Of a stretch of DNA of 64,000 bases, positions 54,514 through 64,000 are shown one piece after another (position 1 is the stretch's first letter; each line of letters begins with the position of its first letter). Origin of the DNA: Paenibacillus prosopidis (lineage in GTDB: Bacteria; Bacillota; Bacilli; Paenibacillales; Paenibacillaceae); NCBI RefSeq assembly GCF_003337375.1, contig NZ_QPJD01000012.1, forward strand, positions 124,001 through 188,000, given 5' to 3'. The notes under the pieces were generated by a model, which saw nothing but the letters and a program-made list of their open reading frames with translations, was not told the origin of the DNA and did no database searches. Made by a program: the position numbers and the translations under genes.

Positions 54514-56413
54514 ATTTTGCAGAAGGAAAGTGAATTATAGCCTCCGTACCAACACCTTTTTTACTAATAAACTCAATTTTTCCTTGCATCACTTCAATAA
54601 TCCGGAATGTCACCATTAATCCCAGACCAGTGCCTTTCGTTTTCTTGGAATAATATGGTTCCCCGAGTCTTTTAAGATCAGCCTCGCTCATTCCCTCACC
54701 GTTATCTTTTATGCAAATGACAATATTTTTTGTGTCATCATCGATATATGCGCGGATTAAGATAGCTCCTTCTTCATTTAATGCTTCAATACTATTTTTA
54801 ATGATATTTATAAGCGCTTGCTTTAATTTAGAAGAATTTCCACGTACGTATAAATCAGATTCCAAATCGACTTTAATGACTCCACCCTGCATAGTCGCTA
54901 AAGGTACTAATATTCCTTCAATTTGCCGGAGCTCCTCTGCAATATTCAGAAGTGTTGTCTGTTCAAGCTGTGGTTTAGCGAACGTTAAAAAATCTGTAAT
55001 AATCTCTGACGCCCGGTCCAGTTCATCTATTGCTAGTACCATAAAGCCTTTCTCTTTATCGTTCGTTGTTTTGTCTTGAAGTAACTGGAGAAAACCTCTT
55101 GTCACCTGCAATGGGTTGCGTACCTCATGAGCTACTGAAGCAGCCAATTGGCTGATAATCTCCATTTTTTCAGATCGTTGAAGCTCATTATTGAACACCT
55201 CAAGCTGCTTGGAGTAAATCACAACCTGTTCGTAGTTTTGCAATATTCTTCTTGCTAGTATGATGGCCAGTGATGCTATAAAACTAAGAATGCCCCATTT
55301 CCAAAAAAACAGATCGTAATTCCTATCCTGAATAAAATACCATATTACTTCTGAGACACCGATGGCAGCGAAAACACCAAATCCTGTAGTTAAAATAATC
55401 GCTTCTCTATTTCTTTGTAAACAATATTTTATGAGAAAAATAAAAAGCAACATATTTCCGATTATTACAGAGCCACCAAAAGAAATAATTGTACTCGAGG
55501 TATATATGCTATTAATCTTATCAGATGTAAAAGAAGCAAATAGCCATAAAATAGAAACTGTTGAAATAATAACTAGGATCTTTCTAAACCGAGTAATAAG
55601 TCCGAAAGGACCCCTTCCGAATATTTTCTCAAAGAAGAAAAACATAGAAGGCATAATTAAGTTTGAAGCGATATCGAACAAGTAGTAAATCGCAAATCCA
55701 TGCTCCCGATATATGTTATGTACATAAGGAGAGAGAGAGAGAATCATTAGTCCAATTGAAAAAATAACGATACAAAGTGAATTCCAACCGGCCAAATAAG
55801 TTTTATTCAAAAATATGAGACATAAAAACATAGCGAGCGAAACAAATAAAAGTGCCGCTCCCAAAACTACATCAAGCATATCATGCTTCATATAGTCCTT
55901 GCTAAGCGTCTGGTTCTCACCAATTTTAATTTGTTCCTTTAATCCTAACCAATTTGAATCGGTATGTAGAAGAACATAAACCATTTTATTGGATTCATTG
56001 GAGCTTAAAGAAAGCAAAATTTCATTTTTATTGTACGGATAATCTCTACGAGATTCATAAACGAGCCGATTATCAATAAAAATCTTAACATCTTTGGCGG
56101 TAAGCTTACTAATCAACAACGATGGGCGTGCAAAATCGAACTCTGGAAGCTGAAATCTCAACCAGGCTGATTTTATTTCGGCAGGTTTTACAGGCAATTC
56201 ATCCCCATAAGAGAAGGTTCGCCACTCTCCAAACCTCTGATGAGAAGAAGCCTCCTGGACGGTACTTTCCGGATCCTCCTCCCATTTCATTTCCCACTCC
56301 GTAATCCCAGTGGTTGGAGCGTCTGTAAGTGCTAAGGCTGGAGCCGCTAGAATAGGGATTGCGATGAATAGAGAAAGCACGAAGGCGATCGAAAATTTAT
56401 ATAAAGCTTTCAT
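54512..56413 (-). CDS. Orphan sporulation-type histidine kinase with 7TMR-DISM sensor
   Basis: 633 residues: signal sequence (about 1-28), an extracellular beta-sandwich of DISMED2 type (about 35-170: SAWLRFQLPEF, LISKLTAKDVKIFIDNRLVY cited in part), seven membrane spans (about 180-395, DISM_7TM), then HisKA with SVAHEVRNPLQVTRGFLQLL (phospho-His429) and HATPase (IIKNSIEAL, DNGEGM, GTGLGL). The HisKA sequence resembles the KinA/KinB phosphorelay kinases. No response regulator is adjacent. Convergent with the NHLP peptide gene, sharing its terminator. A TGTCGAA Spo0A box (minus-strand orientation) lies 49 bases before the start at 56462-56468. Confidence 0.9.
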   Translation of the reverse strand: MKALYKFSIAFVLSLFIAIPILAAPALALTDAPTTGITEWEMKWEEDPESTVQEASSHQRFGEWRTFSYGDELPVKPAEIKSAWLRFQLPEFDFARPSLLISKLTAKDVKIFIDNRLVYESRRDYPYNKNEILLSLSSNESNKMVYVLLHTDSNWLGLKEQIKIGENQTLSKDYMKHDMLDVVLGAALLFVSLAMFLCLIFLNKTYLAGWNSLCIVIFSIGLMILSLSPYVHNIYREHGFAIYYLFDIASNLIMPSMFFFFEKIFGRGPFGLITRFRKILVIISTVSILWLFASFTSDKINSIYTSSTIISFGGSVIIGNMLLFIFLIKYCLQRNREAIILTTGFGVFAAIGVSEVIWYFIQDRNYDLFFWKWGILSFIASLAIILARRILQNYEQVVIYSKQLEVFNNELQRSEKMEIISQLAASVAHEVRNPLQVTRGFLQLLQDKTTNDKEKGFMVLAIDELDRASEIITDFLTFAKPQLEQTTLLNIAEELRQIEGILVPLATMQGGVIKVDLESDLYVRGNSSKLKQALINIIKNSIEALNEEGAILIRAYIDDDTKNIVICIKDNGEGMSEADLKRLGEPYYSKKTKGTGLGLMVTFRIIEVMQGKIEFISKKGVGTEAIIHFPSAK

Positions 56414-56631
56414 TCAGCACCTCAGAAGGTCAATAATATAAATGGTTATGCTTCACTATATTTCGACATTCTTCGATAGAGTCCCTTCTAACATTTGCCT
56501 ATTTTCGAAAAAATATTACAAAATATTAGGATGTCTTGATGAAAAAATAAGGCTGCCCAATATACTGGATAGACTAATAACACATGCATCAACTATGGTG
56601 AAAAATTTACTACTATTGAAGGAGCTTTTTT

Positions 56632-57021
56632 ATGAAAAAAATCGATGTCGTTGGTGCCGTGATCCTAAACGAAAAGAATGAAGTGCTATGCGCACTTCGT
56701 TCGCAAATGATGTCGATGCCCGGTCTTTGGGAATTTCCGGGTGGTAAAATAGAACCCGGAGAAACGCCGGAAGCCAGTTTAATCCGAGAGATTAATGAAG
56801 AGCTTGGATGTACGATCAAGGTTGGCGGGCTAGTAGCAGACGCTGTTCATGAATATCCGGCGATTATCGTCCGGCTCATTACATACTTTGCCACAATAGT
56901 GGCAGGAAAGCCCACTGCCAAAGAGCATGAGAGGCTCATTTGGCTGCCGATCAATAAATTGTCAGCCTTGCGATGGGCTCCGGCTGATTTGCCGACGATT
57001 GAGCGGTTACTGGAACAATAA
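56632..57021 (+). CDS. Nudix hydrolase, MutT-like (8-oxo-dGTP type)
   Basis: 129 residues. Complete Nudix box at about 38-60, GGKIEPGETPEASLIREINEELG (cited core GETPEASLIREINEELG). N-terminal VVGAVILNEKNEVLCALRS is typical of MutT. Clean nucleotide pools or hydrolyse another nucleoside diphosphate derivative. AAGGAG 6 bases before ATG. Confidence 0.92.
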   Translation: MKKIDVVGAVILNEKNEVLCALRSQMMSMPGLWEFPGGKIEPGETPEASLIREINEELGCTIKVGGLVADAVHEYPAIIVRLITYFATIVAGKPTAKEHERLIWLPINKLSALRWAPADLPTIERLLEQ

Positions 57022-57171
57022 CTTCCAGACTCCGATGCTGCACGGCCAGCGCAAGAAAATTTAATAAAGAAGAGCACTTCTCTAGCGCAACCATTATGTC
57101 CATTAGCTCGTTTATGAGGGTAATAAGACAATGATCGAAATGAGACATTTTGATGCTGAGAAGGAGGACTT

Positions 57172-59568
57172 ATGATGCGGAAGAAAGCTGCTATAGCTTT
57201 ACTGCTTGCTGTGTTGCTGCTCATTTCACCCGCTGGAGGGGGAGTGTTCAACAATGGGGCTGCTGCGCAGTCGGATATTCAAATTGTTGTGCGGGGTGCC
57301 GTGCTGGCATTATCGGCACCGGCGTTTATCGAGAGCGGTAAAACCATTGTACCTTTGCGGGAAATTGCAGAGGCTTTGGATGCTGAAGTAGGCTATGATG
57401 CCGGTGCGGAAGGTAAACAGACGGTGACATTAACGCGTGCAGACCGTATGGCTTCAATCACGATCGGGTCGGCACAAATGACGGCAAATAGTAAGCCTGT
57501 TCATTTAGATGCACCTGCCCGCCTGCTCGGCGGCGTTACGATGGTTCCGCTGCGTGCGTTATCTGAAGCGCTTGGCGCTGTCGTTGCCTGGGATAGCGTG
57601 AAACGGATCGTCACTATTGACGATCCGGCGGAGCTGCCGACTATTGGTTCCGCGGATAAGCTGCGTGAGATCATGGAATCGGCCTTTGCTCTGGGTATTA
57701 ATAATGCCATGGATGGTGTCGCCAAGACGGAGGTCGCAGCTACAGCAGATAGTAGTGAAGCGGCAGCGCCTACCTCATCCGCTCCTTCTAATGAAGCTGA
57801 CTACTCAAATACGAATGTGCAGGTCGAAGGTGTGGATGAAGCCGACTGGGCCAAAACAGACGGACACTTCATTTATCAGCTAAGCGGCTCGCGCGTGCTT
57901 ATTACAGACATTGCCGATCCCGCGAAGCCAAAGCTAGTTGCCAAGCTTGAATATGCTCAGAAGAATAGCTTTTACCCGCAGGAGCTATACGTCGATGACA
58001 AGCAGTTAGTCGTAATCGGTCAGCGCCATGTCAGCTTGCCTTATGATGCTCCAGCGAGCGGCGGGGATCAAACTGTAAGCAGCGAAGGAAGTGCCGATAT
58101 TGCGGCTTCCTCCGATGCAAAGAGAGGGATTGGAATGCCGTTTCCGTCCCGTACCATGGTAAAGACGTTCATCTACGAGCTAAATGCTGCCGGACAGCCG
58201 AAGCTCGTACGTGAGACCGAGCAGGAAGGCAGCTATATTTCCTCTCGCAAAATCGCCAGTGCCCTGTATATCGTGACGAACAAATATAACTATACGTATG
58301 CTATATATGAGAAAGGAGATAGCGGCGGCGATAAAGCCAGCACAGACCTTGCCCGTTCTTTTGAGCCGGTGTACAGCGACTCCGCGGCATCTAAAGAGAT
58401 GATGTCCTTGCCACTCGATAAGATTCGTTACTTCCCTGAGTCCCCGGACACCAGCATGCTGCTTGTCGGCGCACTCGACCTCGACGCTTCCGAGCAGCCA
58501 TTGCAAGTATCGGGCTATCTAGGATCCGGTCAGACGATCTACGCTTCCGAGAAGCATTTATACGTGGCAATTCCGAAATATGTGGCGACTGGTGACACTT
58601 ACCGGCAAGAAACACAAATTCACAAATTCCGCCTCGATCAAGGACGGGTTGTCTATATTGGCGCAGGCTTGGTTCCCGGTGCTATTTTGAACCAATTCTC
58701 GATGGATGAGCATGACGGTTTTTTCCGTATCGCCGTTACGAAAGGCGACATGTGGGCAAGCGGCGAAGCCAGCTCCACGAACAACCTGTATGTGCTGGAT
58801 GAGAAGCTAAGTACAATCGATAAGCTGGAAGGGCTTGCTCCGGGTGAGCGTATTTATTCGGTCCGTTTCATGGGAAGCCGCGCGTATATGGTTACGTTCC
58901 GTAATGTCGATCCATTGTTCGCAATCGATTTGCGTAACCCGGCGAAGCCCGCTGTCCTCGGACAGCTGAAAATTCCCGGCTATAGCGACTATTTGCATCC
59001 TTATGACGAGAATCACATTATTGGCTTCGGTAAGGAAACGATCGAGCTCCCTTCAAAGGGGATGAGCACAGATGAAACAATGGCCTTTTATCAAGGGATG
59101 AAAATAGCTCTGTTCGACGTCTCGGACGTCAGCCATCCGAAAGAGAAATTTAAAGAGGTTATCGGAGACCGCGGTACACATTCCGCTTTACTGTATGATC
59201 ATAAGGCGCTGCTGTTTTCGAAGGACAAAGGGCTACTAGCGTTCCCTGTCGAAGTGATGGAAATTAAAAACAAGGAGAAGCTGGACTCTAATAACATCCC
59301 AGCTTATGGGGAATTCGCTTATCAAGGAGCGTACGTGTATCACGTTGATCTGCAGAAGGGCTTCACGCTGCGCGGCAAAATTACACATTTGACTGCTGAT
59401 GATCTGGCAAAGAGCGGACAATACGGCTTCGATTATACAAAATCGGTACGGCGCATCCTGTATGCGGGTAACACTCTTTACACGTTGTCCGAACACATGC
59501 TAAAAGCAAACGATCTATCCAGCTTGAAGGAACGCGGTGCATTAAAGTATCCAGCCCAACCATTATGA
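57172..59568 (+). CDS. Secreted beta-propeller protein with copper-amine-oxidase-N-like domain
   Basis: 798 residues. Signal peptide (about 1-33, hydrophobic core AAIALLLAVLLLISPAGGG), a CuAO_N-like (stalk) domain at about 35-150 with two VPLR repeats (KTIVPLREIAEAL, VTMVPLRALSEAL), a low-complexity Ser/Ala linker, then the Beta_propel family region from VQVEGVDEADWAKTDG to the end. CuAO_N domains are common in Paenibacillus cell-wall and exported proteins. Function unknown. ATG 57172 or 57175; AGGAGG 4-7 bases upstream. Confidence 0.87.
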   Translation: MMRKKAAIALLLAVLLLISPAGGGVFNNGAAAQSDIQIVVRGAVLALSAPAFIESGKTIVPLREIAEALDAEVGYDAGAEGKQTVTLTRADRMASITIGSAQMTANSKPVHLDAPARLLGGVTMVPLRALSEALGAVVAWDSVKRIVTIDDPAELPTIGSADKLREIMESAFALGINNAMDGVAKTEVAATADSSEAAAPTSSAPSNEADYSNTNVQVEGVDEADWAKTDGHFIYQLSGSRVLITDIADPAKPKLVAKLEYAQKNSFYPQELYVDDKQLVVIGQRHVSLPYDAPASGGDQTVSSEGSADIAASSDAKRGIGMPFPSRTMVKTFIYELNAAGQPKLVRETEQEGSYISSRKIASALYIVTNKYNYTYAIYEKGDSGGDKASTDLARSFEPVYSDSAASKEMMSLPLDKIRYFPESPDTSMLLVGALDLDASEQPLQVSGYLGSGQTIYASEKHLYVAIPKYVATGDTYRQETQIHKFRLDQGRVVYIGAGLVPGAILNQFSMDEHDGFFRIAVTKGDMWASGEASSTNNLYVLDEKLSTIDKLEGLAPGERIYSVRFMGSRAYMVTFRNVDPLFAIDLRNPAKPAVLGQLKIPGYSDYLHPYDENHIIGFGKETIELPSKGMSTDETMAFYQGMKIALFDVSDVSHPKEKFKEVIGDRGTHSALLYDHKALLFSKDKGLLAFPVEVMEIKNKEKLDSNNIPAYGEFAYQGAYVYHVDLQKGFTLRGKITHLTADDLAKSGQYGFDYTKSVRRILYAGNTLYTLSEHMLKANDLSSLKERGALKYPAQPL

Positions 59569-59628
59569 TATAACCTACTGGGTAACGAGCTGCTTGTGAT
59601 GTTAAAGTTTTATATTGGACGCGAAAAA

Positions 59629-59652
59629 AGGTGAGCGGGCTTCGCTCACCTT
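59629..59652. terminator. Bidirectional terminator hairpin
   Basis: Stem AAGGTGAGCG with CGCTCACCTT and a 4-base loop, A-run before. Between the propeller gene and gcvH (convergent). Confidence 0.85.
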
Positions 59653-59680
59653 CTTCCTTCTAAACACATCTTTCGCAATT

Positions 59681-60070
59681 CTAATCGATAAGAGCGCGGT
59701 AAGCATCTGCCGTTAGCAGCTTGCCGAATGCTTCCTCCACGCTTCCGTCCACCTCCACCTCGAAAATCCAGCCGCCATCATACGGCTCTTCGTTTAAAAG
59801 CTCCGGCTGGCCGATGAGCGACTCATTTACCTTGGTAACCGTTCCCGTTACCGGACTGTAAAGCTCGGATACCGTCTTTACCGATTCGATCGTGCCCACG
59901 CTGTCGCCCGCTGTCACCACCGCTCCCGCCTCCGGAAATTCGACGAATACAATATCGCCCAGCTGGCTTTGCGCATAATCGGTAATGCCGATTCGTACGG
60001 TTTGCCCCTCTACCTTCGACACCCATTCATGCTCTTCGCTGTATACCAGCTGCTCTCTGATTTCACTCAT
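59681..60070 (-). CDS. gcvH: Glycine cleavage system H protein
   Basis: 129 residues. Lipoyl carrier of the glycine cleavage system. Lipoylation site Lys65 in [17 protein letters not shown]-terminal [24 protein letters not shown]. GcvP and GcvT are not in the window. In Bacillales GcvH also serves as lipoyl relay, so a lone gene is normal. GAGG 8 bases before ATG. No riboswitch seen upstream. Confidence 0.96.
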   Translation of the reverse strand: MSEIREQLVYSEEHEWVSKVEGQTVRIGITDYAQSQLGDIVFVEFPEAGAVVTAGDSVGTIESVKTVSELYSPVTGTVTKVNESLIGQPELLNEEPYDGGWIFEVEVDGSVEEAFGKLLTADAYRALID

Positions 60071-60266
60071 TACAAACGCCTCTTTTCATTTGATATATTC
60101 GTTTGGCATTAACGGGAAGGAATTTGTGCTGCATCTATCAGTGTGTTTCAGTAACAAACTCTATGCTTAACACCTTCTGAAAATGAAAAAAGTTTGATTC
60201 AATGTGCACCTGTACCCCCCTCAAACGTTCCTCGATAGCGCCGGCGAGATAATTACCTAAAAAAAA

Positions 60267-60295
60267 GCGAGATTAGCATCATCAGCTAACCCCGC
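60267..60295 (-). terminator. Terminator after the alpha-mannosidase gene
   Basis: Stem GCGnGnTTAGC with GCTAAnCnCGC, 7-base loop, followed on the minus strand by a run of eight Us. The rest of 60071-60334 shows nothing else. Confidence 0.85.
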
Positions 60296-60334
60296 TTTTT
60301 ATATCCTTACCAACCTGCCCATCACAGCTTCACA

Positions 60335-63300
60335 TTAAAGCGTGAAAATACGAATGCTTTTAATTTCAAACGGTTTAAAGTCCAGCTGCACGGCCCCATC
60401 CTGAATGTCCAACCGGTACAGCTCCTCCTCCAGCAAATTGACGACGAACGCCTCCCTCGCAGCAAACGGCAGATGAATGGTGATCTTCTCCCGTCCTCCG
60501 GCAGATTCATAAAAGCGGAAAATCGTTCCCTCTCCCCGCTCGGCAGCTTTCATCGTATCCAAAATGACATGTTTGCTTTCAAACGGCATCATTTCGAGCT
60601 GAACAGGGAGATTATCGCTGCCTCCACGTCCCGCTGCATCTGCAGTATCGTTTCTGCCTGCCGCTACCCGGACCGGATGGTTAAGCTCCGCCGCTCTGCG
60701 GACGACGTGAGCGCCGCGCCAATCTTGCTCGTGCGGATATAGCGAATACGTAAATTCGTGTTCTCCTTGATCCGCAGTCAAATCAGGCCATCTTGGGGCA
60801 CGCAATAAAGAGAGCCTGATCGTGCTTCCTTTAATATCGTAGCCGTATTTGCAATCGTTTAATAAGCTTACCCCGTAATTACCTTCGGACAAATCCGCGA
60901 AACGGTGGCCGCAAACCTCATATTGAGCCTTCTCCCAGCTCGTATTCGAATGCGTCGGCCTTTCCAGCGCGCCGAACGGAATTTCATAAGTCGCTTTGCT
61001 TGCAACGATATCGACAGGGAAAGCGACCTTCAGCAGCTTATGCTCTTCCTTCCAATCCACCCGGGTCTTAAAATCAACCCGTTTCTGATCATGGTAAAAA
61101 ACGATATCTTGAATAACGAGAGAGCGGTTAAGCTGCCACTGAAAGCGGAGAACGTCCTGCGAGTTCCCTTGAAGCACCACTTCCTTGCTAAGCAGCCTTG
61201 CAGAACCTGCACGCTGCGAATCAAACCGGGGATCGATATCCCAGGCATCCCAATAAAGCGGCTTATCGTGAAAAAGCTGAAGCTCATTAGCTTTTTTCCC
61301 TGCCGCAATCAACTCACGTTCTGCTGATTTATCGTACCAGCGCACAATCTCGCCTGCCGCATTAAATTCAATACGGTAATACCCCGTATCCCATGTATTC
61401 TCCAGCTTCGCCGTAAGCTCCGTCGTTTCCGGCGCTGTCTGCTCAGAAGCGCGCAGCCAAACCGTTGTATAACCAAAAGCAGGAATGCTCTTCACGCTTA
61501 CTGCCAAAGCCACTTTACCGGTAGCGGTCCCCTCCCGCACGATATCGCTTTCCAACCGTGCACCGTTCTGATCGAATGCGGCGAAATCCTGCATCGCCTC
61601 ATCTACTTCAATATAAACGACTTCATCTCTTTCCCAGCCCAAGCTATTGAATACGAAGTAAGGAACCCCTTCTCCTTGTACGGAAATTCGCCCTGCCAAT
61701 GCTTCAAGTGATTGCTCCAGGCATTCGCGCCCCAGCTGAAACACCTGTTCATATTCGGCAGCAGACGTAACGTACGTTTCCGGAATAGCAGTACCTGGAA
61801 TAATATCATGGAACTGATTGAGCAAAATAAGCTTCCAGCCTTCGCGAAGCTTAGCATCCACTCTCTCCCCTTGGTCAAGAGCAACCCCCCCTCCGGCCAA
61901 GGCCAAGCGACTCCACACTTCCGCCTCGCGATATAGCACTTCCGCTTTTCGATTGCTTCGTTTATTGCGGGCATGTGTCGTATACGTTCCCCGGTGAAGC
62001 TCCAAATACAAATCGCCATGCCATTCAGGCAATGCTTTCTTCTTCTCCCCAACACTTCTAAAAAACTCGGCGGCCGTACTCAAACGGCTGTTCGGCAAAT
62101 CCGCCATCAGCGAGGAGCGCCGGGCGAGCTCTACCATCTCCCTTGTAACTCCGCCGCCGCCGTCTCCATGACCGTAAAGCAGCATAAGCTCGTCCAGCTT
62201 GTCTTTTTGCCGGTAAGATTGCCAATGCTCATGAATATCCTTCGGCCTCGTATGCTCGTTCAAGCCGTGGTTCAAATACGAAACGACGGATGAGCCGTCA
62301 ATACCGACCCAATGGAATAAATCGTAGGGAAATACGTTCGTGTCGTTCCAATTTAATTTCGTCGTCATGAAATAATCGACGCCCGCAAGCTTTAATAGCT
62401 GCGGCAGTGAAGCGCAGTAACCGAACGTATCGGGCAGCCATTCAATGTTAGAGGTTTTGCCGAACTCTTCCTTATAAAACAGCTGTCCGTACAAAATTTG
62501 CCGTACCAACGATTCACCGCTTGGAATATTTAAATCCGGCTCCACCCACATGCCGCCAACCAATTCCCAACGGCCTTCGGCTACTCTTTGTTTAATTTGT
62601 TCATATAATTCAGGATAATGCTCCTTCGCAAAAGCATACAGCAGCGGCTGGCTCTGCGTATAAACAAAATCCGGATATTCCTTCATCAGCGTGTTCATGG
62701 TCGAGAACGTCCGACTCACCTTACGAACGGTTTCCCGAACCGGCCACAGCCAGGCGATGTCAATATGAGACTGTCCAACCAAATGCATCGTTCCGTTCAA
62801 GCCTGAAGCAGGCGCAACCGATTTTATGACTTTTGCAAGCCTATCCTCCAATATGCGCGGCCAATCACCTTCGACACACTCGATGCTCAGTTGCCGCTCC
62901 GTCTCATCCATCATTTCATACAGCGCATCCCTGATCCGCAGCCGCTTTAAATCCTGTTCGGGGAGCAGCAAAATAGATTCGTAAGCCGCTTGGGCGCTAT
63001 ACAACAGGCTTTGCAGGGATTTATTGACGCGAACGAGCTTCATTCGAAGAAATGTAATAGGCGGATTTATCGTTGCTTGCGCATTTAACGGATCAGCCGG
63101 CTCCGGAATCGGATCATACAGCTCGATTTCAATGAGCGGACTGGATCCTACGCCGCCAAGATGAAGCGGAACGAAGGAATGATTGCGGTCAACGCCGTGA
63201 TACGGAATGCCATCGACCTTAAGCAGGCCCTCGCCCCCGCCATCTACAATAAGACCGATAGGATCGGACCACCAGGAGCAAGGAATTTCAAGCTGCTTCC

Positions 63301-63490
63301 GCAAAAAATAGGTAACCCCTTGCGTACTGTTCAAAGGATCCAGCGACTGCAGCGAAAACTCTTCCGACTCATATTCATAAACGCCCGGCAGGATATAACG
63401 GGCTTTTCTCATTTCCCAATCGGGAAGCTCGATTGCCTCCCGCCATTGCATGCTTGCCAGCTTTTTCAAAAAACGATTAATTCTATGCAT
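60335..63490 (-). CDS. Alpha-mannosidase, GH38
   Basis: 1051 residues, a full-length GH38. N-terminal beta region, the catalytic (alpha/beta)7 domain with GQSHIDIAWLWP (Zn ligands His and Asp), WVEPDLNIPSGESLVRQ, the nucleophile Asp in WLPDTFGYCA near residue 353, and NQFHDIIPGTAI; C-terminal beta-sandwich domains. No signal peptide, so cytosolic; it trims alpha-mannosides from imported glycans. Overlaps the upstream GH3 stop by 8 bases, so the two are coupled. GGTGG 6 bases before ATG. Confidence 0.95.
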   Translation of the reverse strand: MHRINRFLKKLASMQWREAIELPDWEMRKARYILPGVYEYESEEFSLQSLDPLNSTQGVTYFLRKQLEIPCSWWSDPIGLIVDGGGEGLLKVDGIPYHGVDRNHSFVPLHLGGVGSSPLIEIELYDPIPEPADPLNAQATINPPITFLRMKLVRVNKSLQSLLYSAQAAYESILLLPEQDLKRLRIRDALYEMMDETERQLSIECVEGDWPRILEDRLAKVIKSVAPASGLNGTMHLVGQSHIDIAWLWPVRETVRKVSRTFSTMNTLMKEYPDFVYTQSQPLLYAFAKEHYPELYEQIKQRVAEGRWELVGGMWVEPDLNIPSGESLVRQILYGQLFYKEEFGKTSNIEWLPDTFGYCASLPQLLKLAGVDYFMTTKLNWNDTNVFPYDLFHWVGIDGSSVVSYLNHGLNEHTRPKDIHEHWQSYRQKDKLDELMLLYGHGDGGGGVTREMVELARRSSLMADLPNSRLSTAAEFFRSVGEKKKALPEWHGDLYLELHRGTYTTHARNKRSNRKAEVLYREAEVWSRLALAGGGVALDQGERVDAKLREGWKLILLNQFHDIIPGTAIPETYVTSAAEYEQVFQLGRECLEQSLEALAGRISVQGEGVPYFVFNSLGWERDEVVYIEVDEAMQDFAAFDQNGARLESDIVREGTATGKVALAVSVKSIPAFGYTTVWLRASEQTAPETTELTAKLENTWDTGYYRIEFNAAGEIVRWYDKSAERELIAAGKKANELQLFHDKPLYWDAWDIDPRFDSQRAGSARLLSKEVVLQGNSQDVLRFQWQLNRSLVIQDIVFYHDQKRVDFKTRVDWKEEHKLLKVAFPVDIVASKATYEIPFGALERPTHSNTSWEKAQYEVCGHRFADLSEGNYGVSLLNDCKYGYDIKGSTIRLSLLRAPRWPDLTADQGEHEFTYSLYPHEQDWRGAHVVRRAAELNHPVRVAAGRNDTADAAGRGGSDNLPVQLEMMPFESKHVILDTMKAAERGEGTIFRFYESAGGREKITIHLPFAAREAFVVNLLEEELYRLDIQDGAVQLDFKPFEIKSIRIFTL

Positions 63491-64000
63491 GCTTTACCAC
63501 CTCTTTGAAAACAAATAAATTAGTGCTGACGAACTCCTCGGCATTTCTTCCTACCATCAGAGTGAATTCCCCCTCTTCAACAATCGGCTCATAATTTCGA
63601 TCGATCAATTGCAAATGTTCTCCCGTCACCGTAAATGTAACCGTCTTCGTCTCTCCCGGCGCTAAATGCACTTTGCAGAATCCTTTCAATTCTTTATTAG
63701 GCCTAGTAACGGAGCTGACTTTATCCATAATGTACAGCTGTACGACATCTGCTCCTGCGACGCTTCCGACATTCGTAACCTCAATTTGTACGGTTGCCTC
63801 GCCATCCGGCGTAATATGCTGCGGTGAGACCCGCAAGCCGTCGTATTGAAATTCGGTATAGCTTAGCCCGTATCCAAACGGATACTGCGGCTTATTGTCC
63901 ATTTCCAAATACCGCTTTCCTCTGCTTCTTTTACCGTTATAGTAGACAGGTAGCTGCCCTACATGCTTAGGAACGGAAACCGTTAAGCGGCCGGAAGGAT
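63483..64000 (-). CDS. Beta-glucosidase, GH3, C-terminal part (5' end outside the window)
   Basis: About 172 residues of the C-terminal end of a GH3 enzyme, frame open to the window edge. Seen: RLTVSVPKHVGQLPVYYNGK and FGYGLSYTEFQYD, the end of the (alpha/beta)6 domain, then the fibronectin-III-like domain to the C-terminus (GSVAGADVVQLYI, LKGFCKVHLAPGETKTVTF). Catalytic residues lie outside the window. Coupled to the alpha-mannosidase gene; together they suggest a plant or fungal glycan use locus. Confidence 0.92.
   Translation of the reverse strand, partial: PSGRLTVSVPKHVGQLPVYYNGKRSRGKRYLEMDNKPQYPFGYGLSYTEFQYDGLRVSPQHITPDGEATVQIEVTNVGSVAGADVVQLYIMDKVSSVTRPNKELKGFCKVHLAPGETKTVTFTVTGEHLQLIDRNYEPIVEEGEFTLMVGRNAEEFVSTNLFVFKEVVKHA

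Noticed and set aside
60071-60240. Glycine riboswitch before gcvH
   Set aside because: No conserved glycine aptamer segments seen; gcvH alone in Bacillales often lacks one.

Overview
The window reads as chromosomal DNA of a spore-forming Firmicute of the Paenibacillaceae (Paenibacillus, Cohnella or a close relative). The evidence is Gram-positive ribosome binding sites with frequent TTG and GTG starts, T-box leaders, the spore gene yyaC, perfect Spo0A boxes, a multiple-sugar ABC transporter with a YesM/YesN-type two-component system, and many small Bacillales-only families. No rRNA, tRNA, IS element, phage gene or CRISPR array was seen. Both window ends cut genes: tatC on the left and a GH3 beta-glucosidase on the right.

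Layout. 1-3554: tatC, tatA, molybdenum cofactor genes and 5-formyl-THF cyclo-ligase on the minus strand. 3707-6617: an ABC-F ATPase and a phosphotransferase on the plus strand. 6716-12066 (minus): a ComQXPA-like quorum-sensing operon (ABC ATPase, 75-aa protein, ComQ-like prenyltransferase, a 56-aa ComX-like peptide ending in Trp-Ser, ComP-like kinase, ComA-like regulator). 12067-12604: a gene-free stretch with a dense cluster of DnaA boxes. 12605-20311: methyltransferase, leuA behind two tandem leucine T-boxes, then thiL-tsaE-tsaB-rimI-tsaD. 20388-28785: YitT protein, HD-GYP and GGDEF proteins, methyltransferase, hydrolase, yyaC and small proteins. 29093-33994: galK-galE-galT with a divergent AraC regulator. 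34105-42687: unlinked housekeeping and stress genes. 42787-50991: multiple-sugar ABC transporter with its sensor system. 51094-52787: an oxidoreductase and a papain-like protein. 53161-56413: a terpenoid-synthase-like enzyme, a nitrile-hydratase-leader (NHLP) peptide and an orphan sporulation-type kinase. 56632-64000: Nudix, beta-propeller protein, GcvH, alpha-mannosidase and beta-glucosidase.

The most interesting candidate is the 53-56 kb locus. An isoprenoid-synthase-fold enzyme with both Asp-rich motifs sits just upstream of an 80-aa NHLP-type precursor whose last two residues are Trp-Glu. Two perfect Spo0A boxes lie in the precursor's promoter region, and a convergent kinase resembles phosphorelay kinases. 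The ComX-like peptide 43 kb away also has Trp as its penultimate residue and a ComQ-like partner. I infer two separate Trp-prenylated peptide systems in one genome. The second would be a RiPP with an NHLP leader, which I do not know to be described. This rests on sequence logic only; no chemistry is shown here.
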